In this document: positions 1-11,682 of the stretch, piece by piece
Layout: each line of letters opens with the position of its first letter
How positions within the stretch are numbered: the first letter of the stretch is position 1
Assembly: GCF_031755915.1 (NCBI RefSeq)
Contig: NC_083383.1
Location: 5,260,001 to 5,324,000, forward strand
Source: Ziziphus jujuba
Lineage: Eukaryota > Streptophyta > Magnoliopsida > Rosales > Rhamnaceae
Direction of reading: 5' to 3'
DNA length: 64,000 nt
Program-made: the position numbers and the translations under genes
Notes under the pieces: generated by a model
The model's input: only the letters and a program-made list of their open reading frames with translations
Database searches by the model: none
What the model was told of the DNA's origin: nothing

Positions 1-27
1 TCAACAATGCAATTCATCCAACGATAA
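1..27 (+). pseudogene. psbF: psbF 3' end (cytochrome b559 beta), partial
   Basis: The first 27 bases translate to STMQFIQR and a stop, which is the C-terminus of cytochrome b559 beta, a small haem-binding photosystem II subunit. The rest lies outside the window. The gene stands directly upstream of psbL and psbJ in the usual psbE operon order. It is read as part of a plastid-derived pseudogene block because its neighbours are damaged. Confidence 0.85.
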
Positions 28-49
28 ATATAATCTGAATCATAGAGCT

Positions 50-158
50 ACCACACAATCAAACCCGTACGAAAAAAATTAATCATACCAGTCTCTGCTG
101 GGGGTTATTACTCATTTTTGTACTTGCTGTTTTATTTTCCAATTATTGCTTCAATTAA
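50..158 (+). pseudogene. psbL: psbL pseudogene (photosystem II protein L)
   Basis: The C-terminal half reads [19 protein letters not shown] and ends in CFN and a stop, the single membrane helix of PsbL. The start codon position holds ACC instead of ATG or the edited ACG. An indel near 70-85 shifts the frame between the conserved N-terminus (TQSNP-like) and the helix, so no intact 38-residue protein can be made. It lies between psbF and psbJ as in the chloroplast psbE operon. Confidence 0.85.
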
Positions 159-293
159 AAGAAGATAAGAGAATAGTAAAAATATAGTAGGAATTCTCTT
201 ATCTCATTGAGAAGGATATAATCTTATAATTATCTATGGCTGTTTATGTCTCTAGCATGATGCCCTAGTGAAATGTGGAGGAAAATAGGAAAA

Positions 294-458
294 ATGGCCA
301 ATACTATCGAAAGGATTCCTCTTTGGCTAATAGGTACTGTAATTGGTATGCTTGTGATCGGTTTAATCGGTATTTTCTTTTATGGTTCATATTTTGGATT
401 AGGTTCATCCTTTGAGCAGTCGGATGAACCAACTTGTAGACATGACATGAAGGCATAA
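294..458 (+). pseudogene. psbJ: psbJ pseudogene with lost stop codon
   Basis: Translation from the ATG at 294 starts [20 protein letters not shown] and continues through the glycine-rich helix end [12 protein letters not shown], which is photosystem II protein J (normally 40 residues). The normal stop after the final SSL is gone: translation reads FEQSDEP and on to a stop at 456-458, adding about 14 residues. An upstream in-frame ATG at 273 is not the conserved start. The membrane helix is otherwise well preserved. Confidence 0.88.
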
Positions 459-518
459 GAACTCAATGGTGCCCCTTTGAATCAGACAAAGAAAGAGGGG
501 GTAAGCCTGTTGAGTTCT
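458..518 (+). terminator. inverted repeat downstream of psbJ
   Basis: AGAACTCAA (458-466) pairs with TTGAGTTCT (510-518). Such stem-loops follow plastid operons and stabilise mRNA 3' ends. Here it is a relic of the psbE operon end. Confidence 0.6.
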
Positions 519-1308
519 GAATAATCATAATAGTTTATTTGTCTAAATGGTAAAAAAAGAAAAAATGGATAACTTTTTCCAATGTTTCAAAAAACTCTGT
601 TTCATTTTTTTATGACTTTTTTGGAAAACTCACTTCATTACTTGATTTAGAACATCTATTCCTCGATAGTATCCAACGATACTTTCAAAAATCACGAAGG
701 AACCACTCTATTTCCTCTTTTTGGATGACACAACCGAAATTATATCTATTTTTGATAATAATTTTTCTAAGTTCATTGAAGAAGTTCTACTTGCTGACTA
801 AAGTTTCCTATATTTTTTGTTTGTCCACTATCACTACTTATGTTCCTCTCATTTCTTTTATACTTTGGTTTATATTCTACGCTTATTTATCTCTTAATTT
901 TTTGTATCCAATTGAATAGAAAACTATTGATTCATTCTATGACATTGAAATCTGACAATATTGACATAATCATGCTGCTTCAATTTGGATTGAAAAAACA
1001 AAGAAATAAAAAACAAAGAAATAAACCTCTCTTGGTTTTGCCTCACTTCAGATGGTCTGATTAGATTATCTTTAAACCTAACTAAATCTAAAGAATTAAA
1101 GAAAAGGACTTTAAAATTCTATTTATTTATTTTTAGTTTTTCTATATTTCTATTCGATATTATAAATAAAATTCTAAATTAGAATTAATTATAAATGAGA
1201 ATATAGAATATTATATAAATTATTAAAAATTATTCATATTTTAAGATTCTATAAATATTAATTTTTTTCTTTTTTATATTATAATTATAATTATAGGTTT
1301 TAGGTTTA
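519..1308. other. plastid intergenic DNA, psbJ flank joined to trnV flank
   Basis: AT-rich sequence with no gene. The left part is probably the psbJ-petA spacer and the right part the ndhC-trnV spacer; these are not adjacent in a plastome, so a junction must lie inside, probably around 1000-1150, but I cannot place it exactly. A short direct repeat of AAACAAAGAAATA units occurs near 997-1023. Small open frames here have no recognisable protein. Confidence 0.5.
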
Positions 1309-2721
1309 TAGGGCTATACAAACTCGAACCGTAGACCTTCTTGGTAAAACATATCAAACTTATTATTATCAAAATGATTTGAACTGTTTCAAAGACCTAA
1401 CATGCATTTTTGTGCATTGGACTTCTTCGTTAACCAATATAAATATCGGTTAGTCTATCATATTTTTTGAATGACAAAAAGATAAAAAGATGGCTCCATG
1501 TGCTTCGATTCATTATGTGAATTCCATGTTAGAGAATCATCACAAATTGTTAGCCATAAACAAGCCAAACCCGAGGCCAAGCCTAATGCCTTGGCCGAGA
1601 AGCAACTTCCTTAGTTTGTTTTGTATTTTGTTTAGGTAGTTGATTAAATCATTTTGTGTGGTATTCTAGGCTAGATAAGTTGGTGCACAAAGACACCAAA
1701 ATGTGTTATTTAAAGTGTTTTATCCAAAATCAAGGTTTAAGAAAACTAAGCACCTTGATGACATGGAAAGCACCTTGGTGACAAGGATGATGACATGGAA
1801 GCTACTTGGTGACATGGAGCTTCATCATTCGGCCTCTCTCTCATCCGATGCATGGAAGGACATGTGTCATCATGCATGAGGACTACTTCAACATGAAGCA
1901 CCTAATGAGGCAGCAACACTTGTCAACAAACCATGAAGCATGTGGCAAAGTTACTTTACACATGTGTTTTGCTTCACCAAGAAGGACTTGTTTTGTATTG
2001 GTGTTTAGAGGTAGCCATGGTGTGCTTTCACACCTATTTTGTATGCTATAAGTATGTATTACATCTAAATGAATGTATTGTATTGAATATTTTGAGAAAA
2101 TACCTTAGTTCCCATTTTGAAACCAAGAGAAACACAAACCAACCAAAACTGGAAAATTTTCCAGCAGCTTAAACAAAGCAAGCCGAGAACATCTAAACTC
2201 TGAATCAATTTCCAAACATTTAAAACCTTGTTCTCTTTAGATTAACCTTGCCCTAATCCTTTCATTCCAATCCGGGAGCACTACCAAAGTGTTTCAAAAA
2301 AGGGTTATTCTGACGTAGGTCTGCTTTAGGCCTAGATCAACTTAAGTTAAATGGAGTCTCTATCGCCCCGTTTAAATCAAATATCAAACTTTATACACCA
2401 TAAAGTTCATAAGATAGAACAAAAAGATAATTTTTTTGAGGTCATTATACTCATTATCCCTAGCATTGCACAAACAAGGTATTCACCTTATCACTATCTC
2501 AACTTAATGATGGGTTCTATATTGGCGCCTACATGGGCGCTCGAATCTGAATCAGACCAAACCATTTGTTAGGCTATTGTTCTCTTATTTTGTTCCCTAA
2601 ACTTCATAAAGTAAGACATCCATTTTTCAATAAGATCAAATCTTTTGATTCCATGATGGATTCCTCTGAAAAACATTGGCGCGCATGTAAACGAGGTTCT
2701 ACCTAACTGAGCTATAGCCCT
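1309..2721 (-). tRNA. trnV-UAC: trnV-UAC pseudogene, group II intron interrupted by an insertion
   Basis: Exon 1 is at 2687-2721 on the minus strand (AGGGCTATAGCTCAGTTAGG followed by TAGAACCTCGTTTAC, ending in the anticodon). Exon 2 is at 1309 to about 1345 and carries the T-loop GGTTCGAGT. Between them lie two pieces of plastid trnV intron (about 1346-1548 and 2335-2686) split by about 790 bp of foreign DNA. Exon 2 has substitutions in the acceptor stem region (CGGA to CAAA type on the plus strand). The adjacent trnM in divergent orientation matches the plastid order ndhC-trnV-trnM-atpE. Confidence 0.8.
1549..2334. mobile_element. foreign insertion in the trnV intron, probably a solo LTR of unknown family
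   Basis: The plastid intron sequence stops near 1548 and resumes near 2335. The inserted segment begins TGTTAGCCATAAAC, compatible with an LTR 5' end, but I could not find a clean CA end with a matching 5-bp duplication, so the borders are approximate. It contains a local tandem repeat of a CTTGGTGACATGGA-like unit (about 1753-1822). No protein is recognisable; the open frames of about 80 codons look incidental. It is distinct from the CRM-like LTRs elsewhere in the window. Confidence 0.4.
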
Positions 2722-2769
2722 TATGCTTGTGATACATATTGTATCATGTAGATAATTTCTTATCAAGAT

Positions 2770-2849
2770 GAATATTGTTTATAAGCAATACCAATCCAAC
2801 ATCATATCTCTTTGATTCATTTGATTGGTATTGCTTATAAACAATATTC
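2770..2849. repeat. 27-bp perfect inverted repeat in the trnV-trnM spacer
   Basis: The arm at 2770-2796 is the exact reverse complement of 2823-2849, with a 26-bp loop. The second copy of this block (23297 on) keeps the right arm but has lost most of the left arm, so the palindrome is probably inherited from the plastid source and deleted in the other copy. Confidence 0.85.
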
Positions 2850-2906
2850 CATTTATAATCTATCAATGTGATAGGTCACACTTGTTTTTCTTTGTGATGA
2901 TAAATG

Positions 2907-2979
2907 ACCTACTTAACTCAGTGGTTAGAGTATTGCTTTCATACAGCGGGAGTCATTGGTTCAAATCCAATAGTTGGTA
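2907..2979 (+). tRNA. trnM-CAU: trnM-CAU (elongator) pseudogene, copy 1
   Basis: The 73-nt sequence ACCTACTTAACTCAGTGG... has a CAT anticodon within TTTCATA and T-loop GGTTCAAATCC, matching plastid elongator tRNA-Met. The 3' acceptor strand reads TTGGT where AGGT is needed, so one acceptor pair is broken; copy 2 has the intact pair. The plastid neighbours trnV and atpE are in their usual places. Confidence 0.88.
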
Positions 2980-3238
2980 GAACTTATTCGATACCAGCGT
3001 AAATAGTCTCTAATACGTTTTTCTACTCATACTTTTTTATTGATTTTGTATCTTTTTCATCCTGCTCTATTTATCTATTTAATTTCGAATTAAATATTTT
3101 TTTGTTTCACTAGAAAGTCGATTCTATTGGATTATATTTTATTCTTATTCAATTTCAATGGCAGAAGTAAACAAATAAGGTGTATAAAGAGAACTTCTGT
3201 TATACACCTTATTTTTCTTATTCGTGCCCACCACCTAA

Positions 3239-3640
3239 TTATGATATCACATTGATAACCTTTACTCGTGGCCTAGCTCATCTGAGAGTGAGATTTGCTT
3301 TAATTGTTTGTCTCTTGCCTTCAGTTTTACTCAAGTTAGCTTTCGTTATTTCAAGAGTTTGCTGAGCTTTTTGTGGATCAATGTCACCACCCTTCTCCAT
3401 ATCATTTACTAAAATAGTGATCTCATTATTGCCTATTCTAGCAAAACCACCCATCAGAGACATCGTTAACCATTGCTCGTTAAGGCGTATTCTCAAAATA
3501 CTGATATCTACAACGGTGATAATAGGTGTGTGGTTTAGTAATATGTCGATTTATCCACTATCAGTACATAAAATTATTTCTTTCACTTTTAGATCCCAAA
3601 CAATTCGATTCAGGGTTAGTACATAAAGATTTAAGGTCAT
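3239..3640 (-). pseudogene. atpE: atpE pseudogene (ATP synthase CF1 epsilon), copy 1
   Basis: Minus-strand translation from the ATG at 3640 begins [14 protein letters not shown] and contains [18 protein letters not shown] and [10 protein letters not shown], which is chloroplast ATP synthase epsilon. The span (402 nt, 133 codons plus stop) equals the normal length. A CGA to TGA change creates a premature stop after the LTLR peptide near 3276, and another frame problem lies upstream of the internal Met at 3496. The start ATG overlaps the atpB stop as ATGA, as in chloroplasts. Confidence 0.9.
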
Positions 3641-4040
3641 TTCTTCAATTTGCTCTCCGTTTCTAAGTTCGTAGCCTTTGCAGTAGCTTCATCGATGTTA
3701 CCTACCAAATAAAAAACCTATTCAGGGAGACCAGCTAATTTGCCATAAAGGATCAATTTAAATCCTCTAATTGTTTCTGCTAGACCAACATATTTCCCTA
3801 GTGAATCGGTAAATACATCTGCTATGAACAAGGGTTGTGGTAAGAAACGCTCAATTTTTCATGCTCTTGCTATAGTTAAGTGACCTTCTTCGGATAATTC
3901 ATCCAACCCAAGGATAGCTATAATGTCCTGAAGTTCTTTGTAATGTTGTAAAGTTTGTTTAACTCTTTATCAGCTTTGTAATGTTCTTCACCAATGATCC
4001 AAGGTTGAGCATAGTTGTGGTTGAATCTAAAAGACTTATT

Positions 4041-5160
4041 TGATGTGATTCTGCCCGAGCCCGCTCAACCGATAACCCACTGGGGTGCTAACCCGACACG
4101 GATGAAGACTAGGCCAATCACAAGAGCTCAAATTAAGAGATTTAAGGACAAGCTGGGAGCATTTTATACAGGGGGTAATCAATTCTCGACAGAGCTTATC
4201 CATCCTTGAAGATACAAAGCCTATTATAAGCATCTAAGTGGTGGAAGCCGATACGGCCGCGGGTAGCAGTTTTGGTGCAAATATGGACAACGGACAGCAT
4301 GAAATGGTTCCAACTCCTTATGGATTCAATACATATGTCTAAGAGGATATGGAATCAAGTCAAGCCAGCTTCAAAGGCATTCAAAAAGGGGTTGTACGGA
4401 CAGCTTCAAATTTGGCATGATTTTTACTGTATTTTATGCTGACTTGACTGTATTTTGCTGAGTTGGCTTTTTCTTCCTCTTCCAAGCATGGGAAACGTGT
4501 GGGACTTTATAGTCAGCCTATTTGGCATCATACAAAGCATATTGAAGCTGATTTGGAGCTCAATTGGGTCAAAGTCAACTTAGTTAAAAAAGCTAGTATT
4601 ATAGTTTCCTAATTTGATTCTACCTTTTGTTTTAGGAAATTACTATTACTTTTAGTTTTTATTTATTTATTTTCTGGAAAAATAAGTTTAGGAAAGTTAT
4701 TATTTTATTATTTTCATTGTAAATTAATTAATTCCTAATTCAAAAAAAAAAAGAATTAATTAATCCAAATTAGATTAGGAAAGGAGTGAGAATTTCGGCC
4801 ACCATAGGAAACTACTTTGTATGGGTGGTTTTTCCTAGGGTTTTTAGGGTTTATTTTGTTTCTTTAAAAGCCTATTTAAAGGTTTATTTTTCAATAAGAA
4901 AACAACTTTGATTTGATTAAGAAAATACTTGTGAGATTGAATTCTCTTTGTTCTTTTGAACACCTATAACACCATTAGAGAGTGAGTGTTTTAGTTTGAC
5001 TAATCAATAGGACTTCCATCACCTATTGTGGCGTCTTCCTTATATACCAAGGTTTCTAATCACAGGTTGTTTAGGGGTTAAGGTGACCATTAGAACTTGA
5101 ACATAATTAGATCCGGGCTAATATAATACGGGTTTAGGAGCAGGTCCTAGGTTCGTATCA
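4041..5160 (+). repeat. Element A 5' LTR
   Basis: 1120 bp from TGATGTGATTC to GTTCGTATCA. Its left end continues the integrase-tail reading frame of the family (peptides [20 protein letters not shown] and FKDKLGAF), as seen at the 3' LTR. It contains a conserved AT-rich block with TTAATTAATTCCTAATTC and a TATA-like motif. Confidence 0.93.
4873..4880 (+). promoter_or_regulatory. TATA-like motif in element A 5' LTR
   Basis: TATTTAAA inside the near-palindrome AGCCTATTTAAAGG is kept in every full LTR of this group in the window, which fits a core promoter for the element transcript. No transcript start can be seen from sequence alone. Confidence 0.5.
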
Positions 5161-5162
5161 TT

Positions 5163-5174
5163 TGGTATCAGAGC
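5163..5174 (+). other. Element A primer binding site (tRNA-iMet)
   Basis: TGGTATCAGAGC, two bases after the 5' LTR end, is the standard plant retrotransposon primer site complementary to the 3' end of initiator tRNA-Met. Confidence 0.92.
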
Positions 5175-6320
5175 CAAATTTTATTCAGGTTTGATCTATC
5201 TTTATTTAATTTATTTGTTTTTGTGTTATTCTACAATTTTAGCATTAGTTTAAGGCTGCATCCATCCCATACACGTTCTGCATCTTAAAAAAAATATATA
5301 TATAATTGATTCCTAGTTGAATTAGGATTTCCTAGTTTTATCGTATTTTTGTTTCCTACTTTGTTGGTTGTTTTTCATCATTGTTCTTGTTAATTTTGGT
5401 TTTTTTTTTTTTTTTTTCTTTGCTGTTTTAGTCTTAAATATTTGCATTCATATATTAAAAAAAAAAAGAAAAAAAAAGAAGGGTTTGTGGCAACATATTT
5501 AAAAAAAAAAAAAAAAAACTGCACTTTTGTTTTTGTTGGAGGCCACGGGTTTGGTGGATTTTTGGTGTGGAATTGCAATTTGTGGTGTTTATATTTGCTA
5601 CTGCAGTTGATTTATGCTCTGTGACTGAAAAAAAATAATAAATAAAAGAAGAAGAAGAAAAAGCCGAATTAAAAAAAAAAAAAATCAGTTTGTTGAATTT
5701 GGTGTTTGCTGGAAATTTCCTTGAACTGCTGCATTGTTGACTATTTGTTACATATTTGGAGTGCTGGAGAATTTTTTTTGCTGCTGGATATTTGGAATTT
5801 GAGGTGCTTAAATTATTGGATTAAAATTAGTTAAAGGATTTGATACAAAACTTGAATTACAAGAACAACAACCAACACTATTCTATATTTTTGTTCAATT
5901 TGATTATTGTTTGAGTTTGAAATTCTTTTTCCTAAATTTTATTCTTGAATCCTTAATCTCTTACCATCTGGTCCAGTTCTTAAAAATTCCAAAGATTTCT
6001 CCTTAATTTGCTTTATTTTGCCTAGGAAAGCCGAAAACTAGGTCTTGTTGAATTCTTTCGGTATTGCCTACTTTTTGCCACTGTTTTGTTGATAAGTTTA
6101 ATTAAAACATACTTGTGATCTAATTGTTGTTTTGTGGGTCTTTTAATTATAACTTTGAGATAATTCATTGAGTGGAAAAAGGCAAGAGTGTGTGAGCTTA
6201 AAAGATGGTAAAAGCCGAAACTAGTGTGAAAACACGAGTGTCAAGACCTTGATTGAGTGAAACACATGAGGGAGTGCCTTTTGGTGAGGATTTATTTTAT
6301 TTTGGATTATTTATACTAAC
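5175..6320 (+). other. Element A leader (5' UTR) with homopolymer tracts
   Basis: About 1.15 kb of non-coding leader between primer site and gag. It has long poly-T and poly-A runs (around 5400-5416, 5457-5517 and 5668-5684). The reverse complement of the same layout occurs in the leaders of D and E, so the runs are a family feature. Confidence 0.75.
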
Positions 6321-7331
6321 ATGGCAGATTCATGGGTGAGGAGAGGAGATCCACCTTTGAGAATTAATGAAGAAGAGTCCGTAGGATTTCATGGTGATCC
6401 ACGAGCTACCGGGAATGGTGAGCAAATGCAATTGAAAGCTGTTTTGGAACAATTACAGCGGGTGAGTGCTCAAGTTGAGCATAGGAATCAAAGGATGGGA
6501 AGGCTTGAAGTTTCCCAAGGAATGCCGAACACAACAAATAGGCAAGAATTCCATAAAGGTCGAGGTCGAGGACGAGGAGGCTGTGAGAGACCAAAAGAGG
6601 AATTTGAGGAGGAGAATTTCGGTGGAGACTTTGAGGAAGGCATGGACGAAACCTTTGCTGTCCAAGAGAGAGTTGGCCATGGAAGGTATAGGAGGGAAGA
6701 AACAGATGACAATCTTAGCAATATCAAGATCAACATCCCACCCTTCATGGGAAAAAGTGATCCCGAGGCATATTTGGAGTGGGAAGAAAAGATGGAGATG
6801 ATATTCGACTGCCATAATTATTCGGAGGGTAAGTGTAACACCCCGTCCCGAATCGCACCGGAATCCGTGCACGTTGACCGTTGACCGTTGACCGTTGACC
6901 AAAGGGGTCAAAAGTTGACTTTTTGACTCGGTGGGAATTTCGAGTTGACCAGGGTACCGTGGCGAAGTGCATGACGCCCTGAGTTCGTAGACTAGTAGCA
7001 CGTCGAAAACGGAGCTACGGTTTGAAAGTTATGGGCAAAACAAGTTGAAGTGTAAACTGTCTAAAAGGTGCCGGGAGTTGACTTTTTCTTGTGATGTAAT
7101 TGTGAGTTGACTCTTGTATGGTTGTAAAGTACTCGTCGATACGAGTTCATAGACTAGCGGCACGCTTAAATCAGACATGTGGTTAAAAAGTTATGGACGT
7201 TTGAAGTTTACCGGATACCGTATTATTTTAATGTTTTTGTGTCGTGAACAGTGAAATGCCACATGTCAGCTTCTGAGTGGTCCACGTGGCATGAACAGTG
7301 TCACGCAGGGTTTTAATTTTGAAAAACTCTC

Positions 7332-7398
7332 GGGGAAGAGAGAGAAAGAGAGAGAAGAGAGAGAAAGAGAGAAAGGAGAGAGAAAGAGAGAGAGAGGA
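7332..7398 (+). repeat. GA-rich low-complexity tract
   Basis: About 67 bp of (GA)n/(GAAA)n within the solo LTR. It produces spurious charged open frames on the plus strand. Confidence 0.9.
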
Positions 7399-8643
7399 CC
7401 CGCCGGCCGCCGGTCATTTTCACTTTTTTCCGGCCTAGTTACTGTACATGCGCCGGCCAGCCAGATTGCCCACCTCATTTCCGGCAAACCTTCCAAATTT
7501 CACGGCGAACGGCCGCCGGACGCGCCCGGATCGGACGTCCGAAGTTTGGCGGCGATTTTTCTCCCTCCACCGCCGGAAAATACTGTTCCGGCGACGGTTG
7601 CCGGTGACCGCGGCGGCCCGCCGGAAAATACTGTTCCGGCGAGTACCCGAAAATTCCAGCCAGCTCCAGTCCGCAGTGTTCGACCTCCTGAACCCAAATC
7701 CGACTTCCGTTTCCACCAATTCGCGACGGTTTGGGAGAATTGCGGAGCCGAAACTCGAAAAGCTTCCCGATAAAATTTCGACCCCGTCGGGTACGATCAT
7801 CGAAAATTAAGACCGGATCTGTGATTAGCATCACTCGAGCTTCGATTCGGTATATAACTCGTAAATTCTAGATATCGTTTGTGTTTTGACCCCCCGGGTA
7901 CCGGGTATTATTTACCCGAATAAAATATTAATTTATTTGACTGTCTGTGAATTTTGTTCTAGGAGCACCGGTGAGTCGTAGAATTGATCCCGTAGTGGAT
8001 CATGGGTTAATTGCGTGCTCCAGGTGAGTGACCCACCTTCAAATTAATTTTGGGGAATTTAATTGATGAATATATTATGTGTGAATTAAATATTTGGAAT
8101 TTAATTTCTATGTGCCAAATATTTATTGGATTTATTGTAGAATTATTTATGAATTTATTGGATTTAAGAAAATGCGAATTCTACAAATTTATGCCGTGTG
8201 GAATTATTTTATGGTTTTGAGGATTTTGAAATTGGTGTGGTTTTAATGGTAAATTTTTGGGCACGATTTGATTTTCAAATATTTCAAGGAAAATATTTGG
8301 TTATGTTGGTGATTTCAATTTTTATGAAATATGCCCATAAAATATTATGGGATTTGATTATGATATTTCGAGAAATTATTTATGCTTGGAAAAAATGTGG
8401 ATATTTGAATTGATGGATTTGGGAGTTGGTGGATTTGAAAATCATGGGATTTATGGTATTAATTATAAGGAAGTTGTGGAGAATTTCCCGGTTCAAGCGG
8501 ATGGATTATGCCCGCTATGCTTATGAAAAATGTGAAATTTGTTTTAAATTTATGGATTTTATGATTTTTAGATGCACCGTGCACGTACTGGTGTTCTGAT
8601 TATGTGATATGGTATATGTGATATGGTTAGTGTGCACACGGTT

Positions 8644-8720
8644 GTGATTAGCGCGCAGGTGGGTGTGATTAGCGCGCAGGTGATGTGATTAGCGCGCAGG
8701 TGGGTGTGAGTAGCGCGCGG
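8644..8720 (+). repeat. short tandem repeat in the solo LTR
   Basis: Four imperfect units of about 18-21 bp around GATTAGCGCGCAGGTGG occur head to tail. Confidence 0.85.
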
Positions 8721-10229
8721 TTGATATTATGAGGGTGTCCTGTGGATGCCATCGGAGAGGGCGGCCACCCCCCTTTGGCCGGGACACCAGGTTAGCAGCG
8801 GCGCAGTGGGACGCCACGCGACCGTATGCCGGTTTCTTTCTATAACCTCCTGTCTGGCGGTACCTTGGGACGCTGGGTACTGTTGGCGCCACTGGTATAT
8901 AGTGGGTGCATCAAATGATTTTCAGAACTGTGTTTTAAAAATAAAATGTTTGGAAACTGAATTGGAATTAAAAATATAATTGTTACCGCTTCTGGTATTT
9001 AATTGATGTCTTGGTTTTCGGGGAATATGGATAAAGGGTTTTGTGAAATTGTTTTAAAAGGGGAACCTTTCCAACTGAGAGAATTGTAAGGGTTTTGAGA
9101 GAAAATATTATTTCCAAATAATTATATATGGTATAGTAGTAGGGTCGCTCACTGAGATGATTAGCATCTCACACTCTTAAATTCCGTTCCTCTAGGTACC
9201 AGGTTGTCGGTGTTCATTCGGAGCGGACTCGATCTTCATCGCTGTTTTACTTCGTGAAGTACCCTGTTCTTCTTTATTGCAGTTGTACTATTTCTTTCAC
9301 TCTTGTTGTATTTATTATGCATTGGATTACTGTATTTATTTTGAGGTGCTGAAATTTGTGGAACCAACTTGTAGTACTGTGGGAGGAATAAGGGGACAAT
9401 TTTAGAAGTGTGTTTTCAGTGCAGGTAAATTTGTGGTAAGTAAATCCCTTAGGGGAGGCTCTGCCGAATTTTCCGTTGGAGAGTTCGGTAGGGTTTCCCT
9501 GGGATCAGGGCTGTCTAGGGTTCCGGGGAAGGAATTCTGGACGGGTCCTGACAGTAAGAAGGTGAAGTTGGCAGCAATGGAGTTTGGTCATTATGCACTC
9601 CAATGGTGGACAAATGAGCAAGGCACACGGAGGAGAGTTGGTGATGATTTGATCACAACATGGCGACAAATGAAAGGAGATATGAGAAAGCGGTTTGTGC
9701 CATCACATTACCATAGGTTGCTGCATCAAAGGCTTCAATCTTTGTCTCAAGGAAGTAGGTCCGTGGAGGATTATTACAAAGAGATGGAGATGCTTATGAT
9801 GAGGCTGAATATGAATGAGGATAGGGAGACAACAATGGCGAGATTTCTTGGTGGTTTGAACCGTGACATTGCCAACCAGATTGAATTGCAACAATACTTC
9901 GAGTTGGAGGAGATGTTCCATGTTGCCATTAAGCTTGAGCACCAATTCAAGAGGAGGGGTGTAGGGTCACAGCTTGGAGGAGTTTCTAACAGTGGAAGGT
10001 CCAATTTAAGTGGCTGGAGGAACAATCCCATCTATGGAAGCAAGCCAAGGCCGAAAGTCAAAGATGAAAGTTCAAACTGGCCAAGGAAGGAGACTAGAAC
10101 CGAATCTGTCCAAGCACCAAAGAATGAGGTAAAATTAGATCCTAAACGTTATAGAACTCATGATAGTGTGTGTTTTAAGTGCCAGGGAGGAGGACACATC
10201 GCTAGCCAATGCCCAAATAGAAGAAATCA

Positions 10230-11682
10230 TGGGGTTAAAGGGCAATGACAAGCTAGAATCGGAAAGTGAAGAAAGTGAGAATGAAGCCAAGCAAGAGGAG
10301 GAGGACTTAGAGGATGAACCCAAAACCTTGCAAGCATCCAATGCCGAATTAAACTTGCTTTCTAGGAGAGTACTTGCTGCATACAAAGATGAGGATGAAA
10401 TTCAAAGAGAGAACATCTTCCACACCCGATGTGAAATTCAAGGTAAGATTTGTAGTATGATTATTGATAGTGGAAGTTGTGCAAATGTAATTAGTAACAT
10501 TATAATTGATAAATTAGGGTTAACAACTATTAAACATCCAAAACCATATAGATTACAATGGCTAAATGATAGTGGTGAGATAAAAGTGAATAAACAAGCC
10601 AAGGTAAAATTTAGTATAGATAAATATGTGGATGTTGTATTGTGTGATGTTGTACCTATGCATGCTAGTCATATTTTATTGGGGAGGCCATGGGGATTTG
10701 ATAAGAATGCCATATACTATGGGAGAGAGAATTCCATTGTATTTAAATTGAATGGGGAGAAGGTCAAGCTGGAGCCATTAACTCCAAAGGAGGTATTTAG
10801 AGGCCAACTTCAAATGCAACAAAGGAGGGAAGCTGGGAAGCTCAAAGAAAAGGCTAGTACGGCACCAATGGTTACACCACCTACCCATGAGGTCAAGACC
10901 AAACTTGCTATCCAAGGTAAGTATTCTAAACTCATTGGTGAGGGGAAAGACAAAGACAAAACTGAAAGCGAGAAATTAAGAGAAAAAGCTGGAAGTGATG
11001 ATAAAAAGAGTGTGTCCAAGAGAGAAAAAGGAAAAGAAAGGAAAGAAAGAAAAAGTAAAAATTTTTATTTGAGTTTTGGGGATGTTAATAAGGCTATCTT
11101 GGGTAAGAAACCATTGCTGGTCATGAATATTAAAGATACTTATTTAAACATGTTTTTGTTGCATAGAACTTATCTGCATTATTGAAAGCTTTACTTAGCG
11201 GAAATTTGAAAATTTAGGAGAGATTATTTGCTAAAATTAAAAAGTACGATGAACTTGTATTTCTAGTATTTGTTGTGATAGTATTTGACCCAGGATATTG
11301 GTTTTGGTTTCAACAAAGGAAGGAGAGGATTCCCGAACAAAGAAAGTCCAAGCTTATGCCGCGAGGAGATGGATATTTTCAAGTTTTGGAATGGATCAAT
11401 GACAATACCTACAAACTTGATTTAATAGGTGAGTTTAGTGTTATTGCCACATTTAATGTTGCTGAGTCATCTCCTTTTTCTGCAGGTGATAATCTTGATT
11501 TGAGGACAAATCCTTTTCAAGAGGAAGGGAATGATGTGATTCCGCCCGATCCCGCTCAACCGATAACCCGCTGGGGTGCTAACCCGACATGGATGAAGAC
11601 TAGGCCAATCATAAGAGCTCAAATTAAGAGATTTAAGGACAACCTGGGAGCATTTATACAGGGGGTAAGCAATTCTCAATAG
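10230..11682 (+). pseudogene. Element A protease and integrase-tail remnant
   Basis: After the gag frameshift the frame continues through an acidic linker ([19 protein letters not shown]) to the aspartic protease, with active-site peptide IIDSGSCANVIS and the flap/end peptide [13 protein letters not shown] lysine-rich linker follows. Then comes a short integrase piece with a frameshift at about 11170, and finally the integrase tail from 11275 ([35 protein letters not shown]) that runs into the 3' LTR. The segment that should encode reverse transcriptase, RNase H and the integrase core (about 2.5 kb in E) is absent. Confidence 0.88.
11521..11531 (+). other. Element A polypurine tract
   Basis: GAGGAAGGGAA directly abuts the 3' LTR and would prime plus-strand DNA. 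It is also coding (EEGN peptide), because the frame continues into the LTR. Confidence 0.85.

Larger units (their letters stand above)
6834..9553. mobile_element. 2.7-kb solo LTR (Tekay/Del-like) inside gag of element A
   Basis: The segment runs from TGTAACACCCCGTCCC to GGGTCCTGACA and is flanked by a GTAAG duplication (6829-6833 and 9554-9558) at the point where gag is interrupted. It has no primer site, polypurine tract or internal proteins, so it is a solo LTR left by LTR-LTR recombination. The TGTAACA...TGACA ends, large size, and motifs such as GAGCACCGGTGAGTCG and GGTCGCTCACTGAGATGATT resemble long plant Tekay/Del chromovirus LTRs; the family name is inferred from memory. Its GC-rich middle contrasts with the surroundings. 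Confidence 0.85.
6321..10248 (+). pseudogene. Element A gag, interrupted by a solo LTR and frameshifted
   Basis: The Gag start is the ATG at 6321 ([20 protein letters not shown]). The frame runs to 6833, is cut by a solo LTR, and resumes at 9559 ([18 protein letters not shown]). The retrotransposon Gag domain ([40 protein letters not shown]) and the CCHC knuckle [14 protein letters not shown] are present. One extra A near 10222 (AGAAGAAATC versus AGAAGAATC in F) shifts the frame just after the knuckle. The arginine- and glycine-rich stretch (GRGRGRGG) before the Gag domain resembles E. It is inactive. Confidence 0.9.

Noticed and set aside
1806..2172. Two overlapping frames of about 80 codons
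   Set aside because: They lie in the repeat-bearing insertion inside the trnV intron and show no similarity to a known protein.
6453..7001. 182-codon minus-strand frame at the gag/solo LTR junction
   Set aside because: It spans a transposon insertion joint and is antisense to Gag.
7291..7834. Overlapping 120-160 codon frames on both strands
   Set aside because: They come from GC-rich and GA-repeat LTR sequence; long frames on both strands at once indicate composition, not coding.
8198..8413. 71-codon hydrophobic frame
   Set aside because: AT-rich part of the solo LTR with biased F/I/M content and no start context or partner.
8644..8720. Short tandem repeats considered as a CRISPR array
   Set aside because: Units are head to tail without unique spacers, within a plant LTR.
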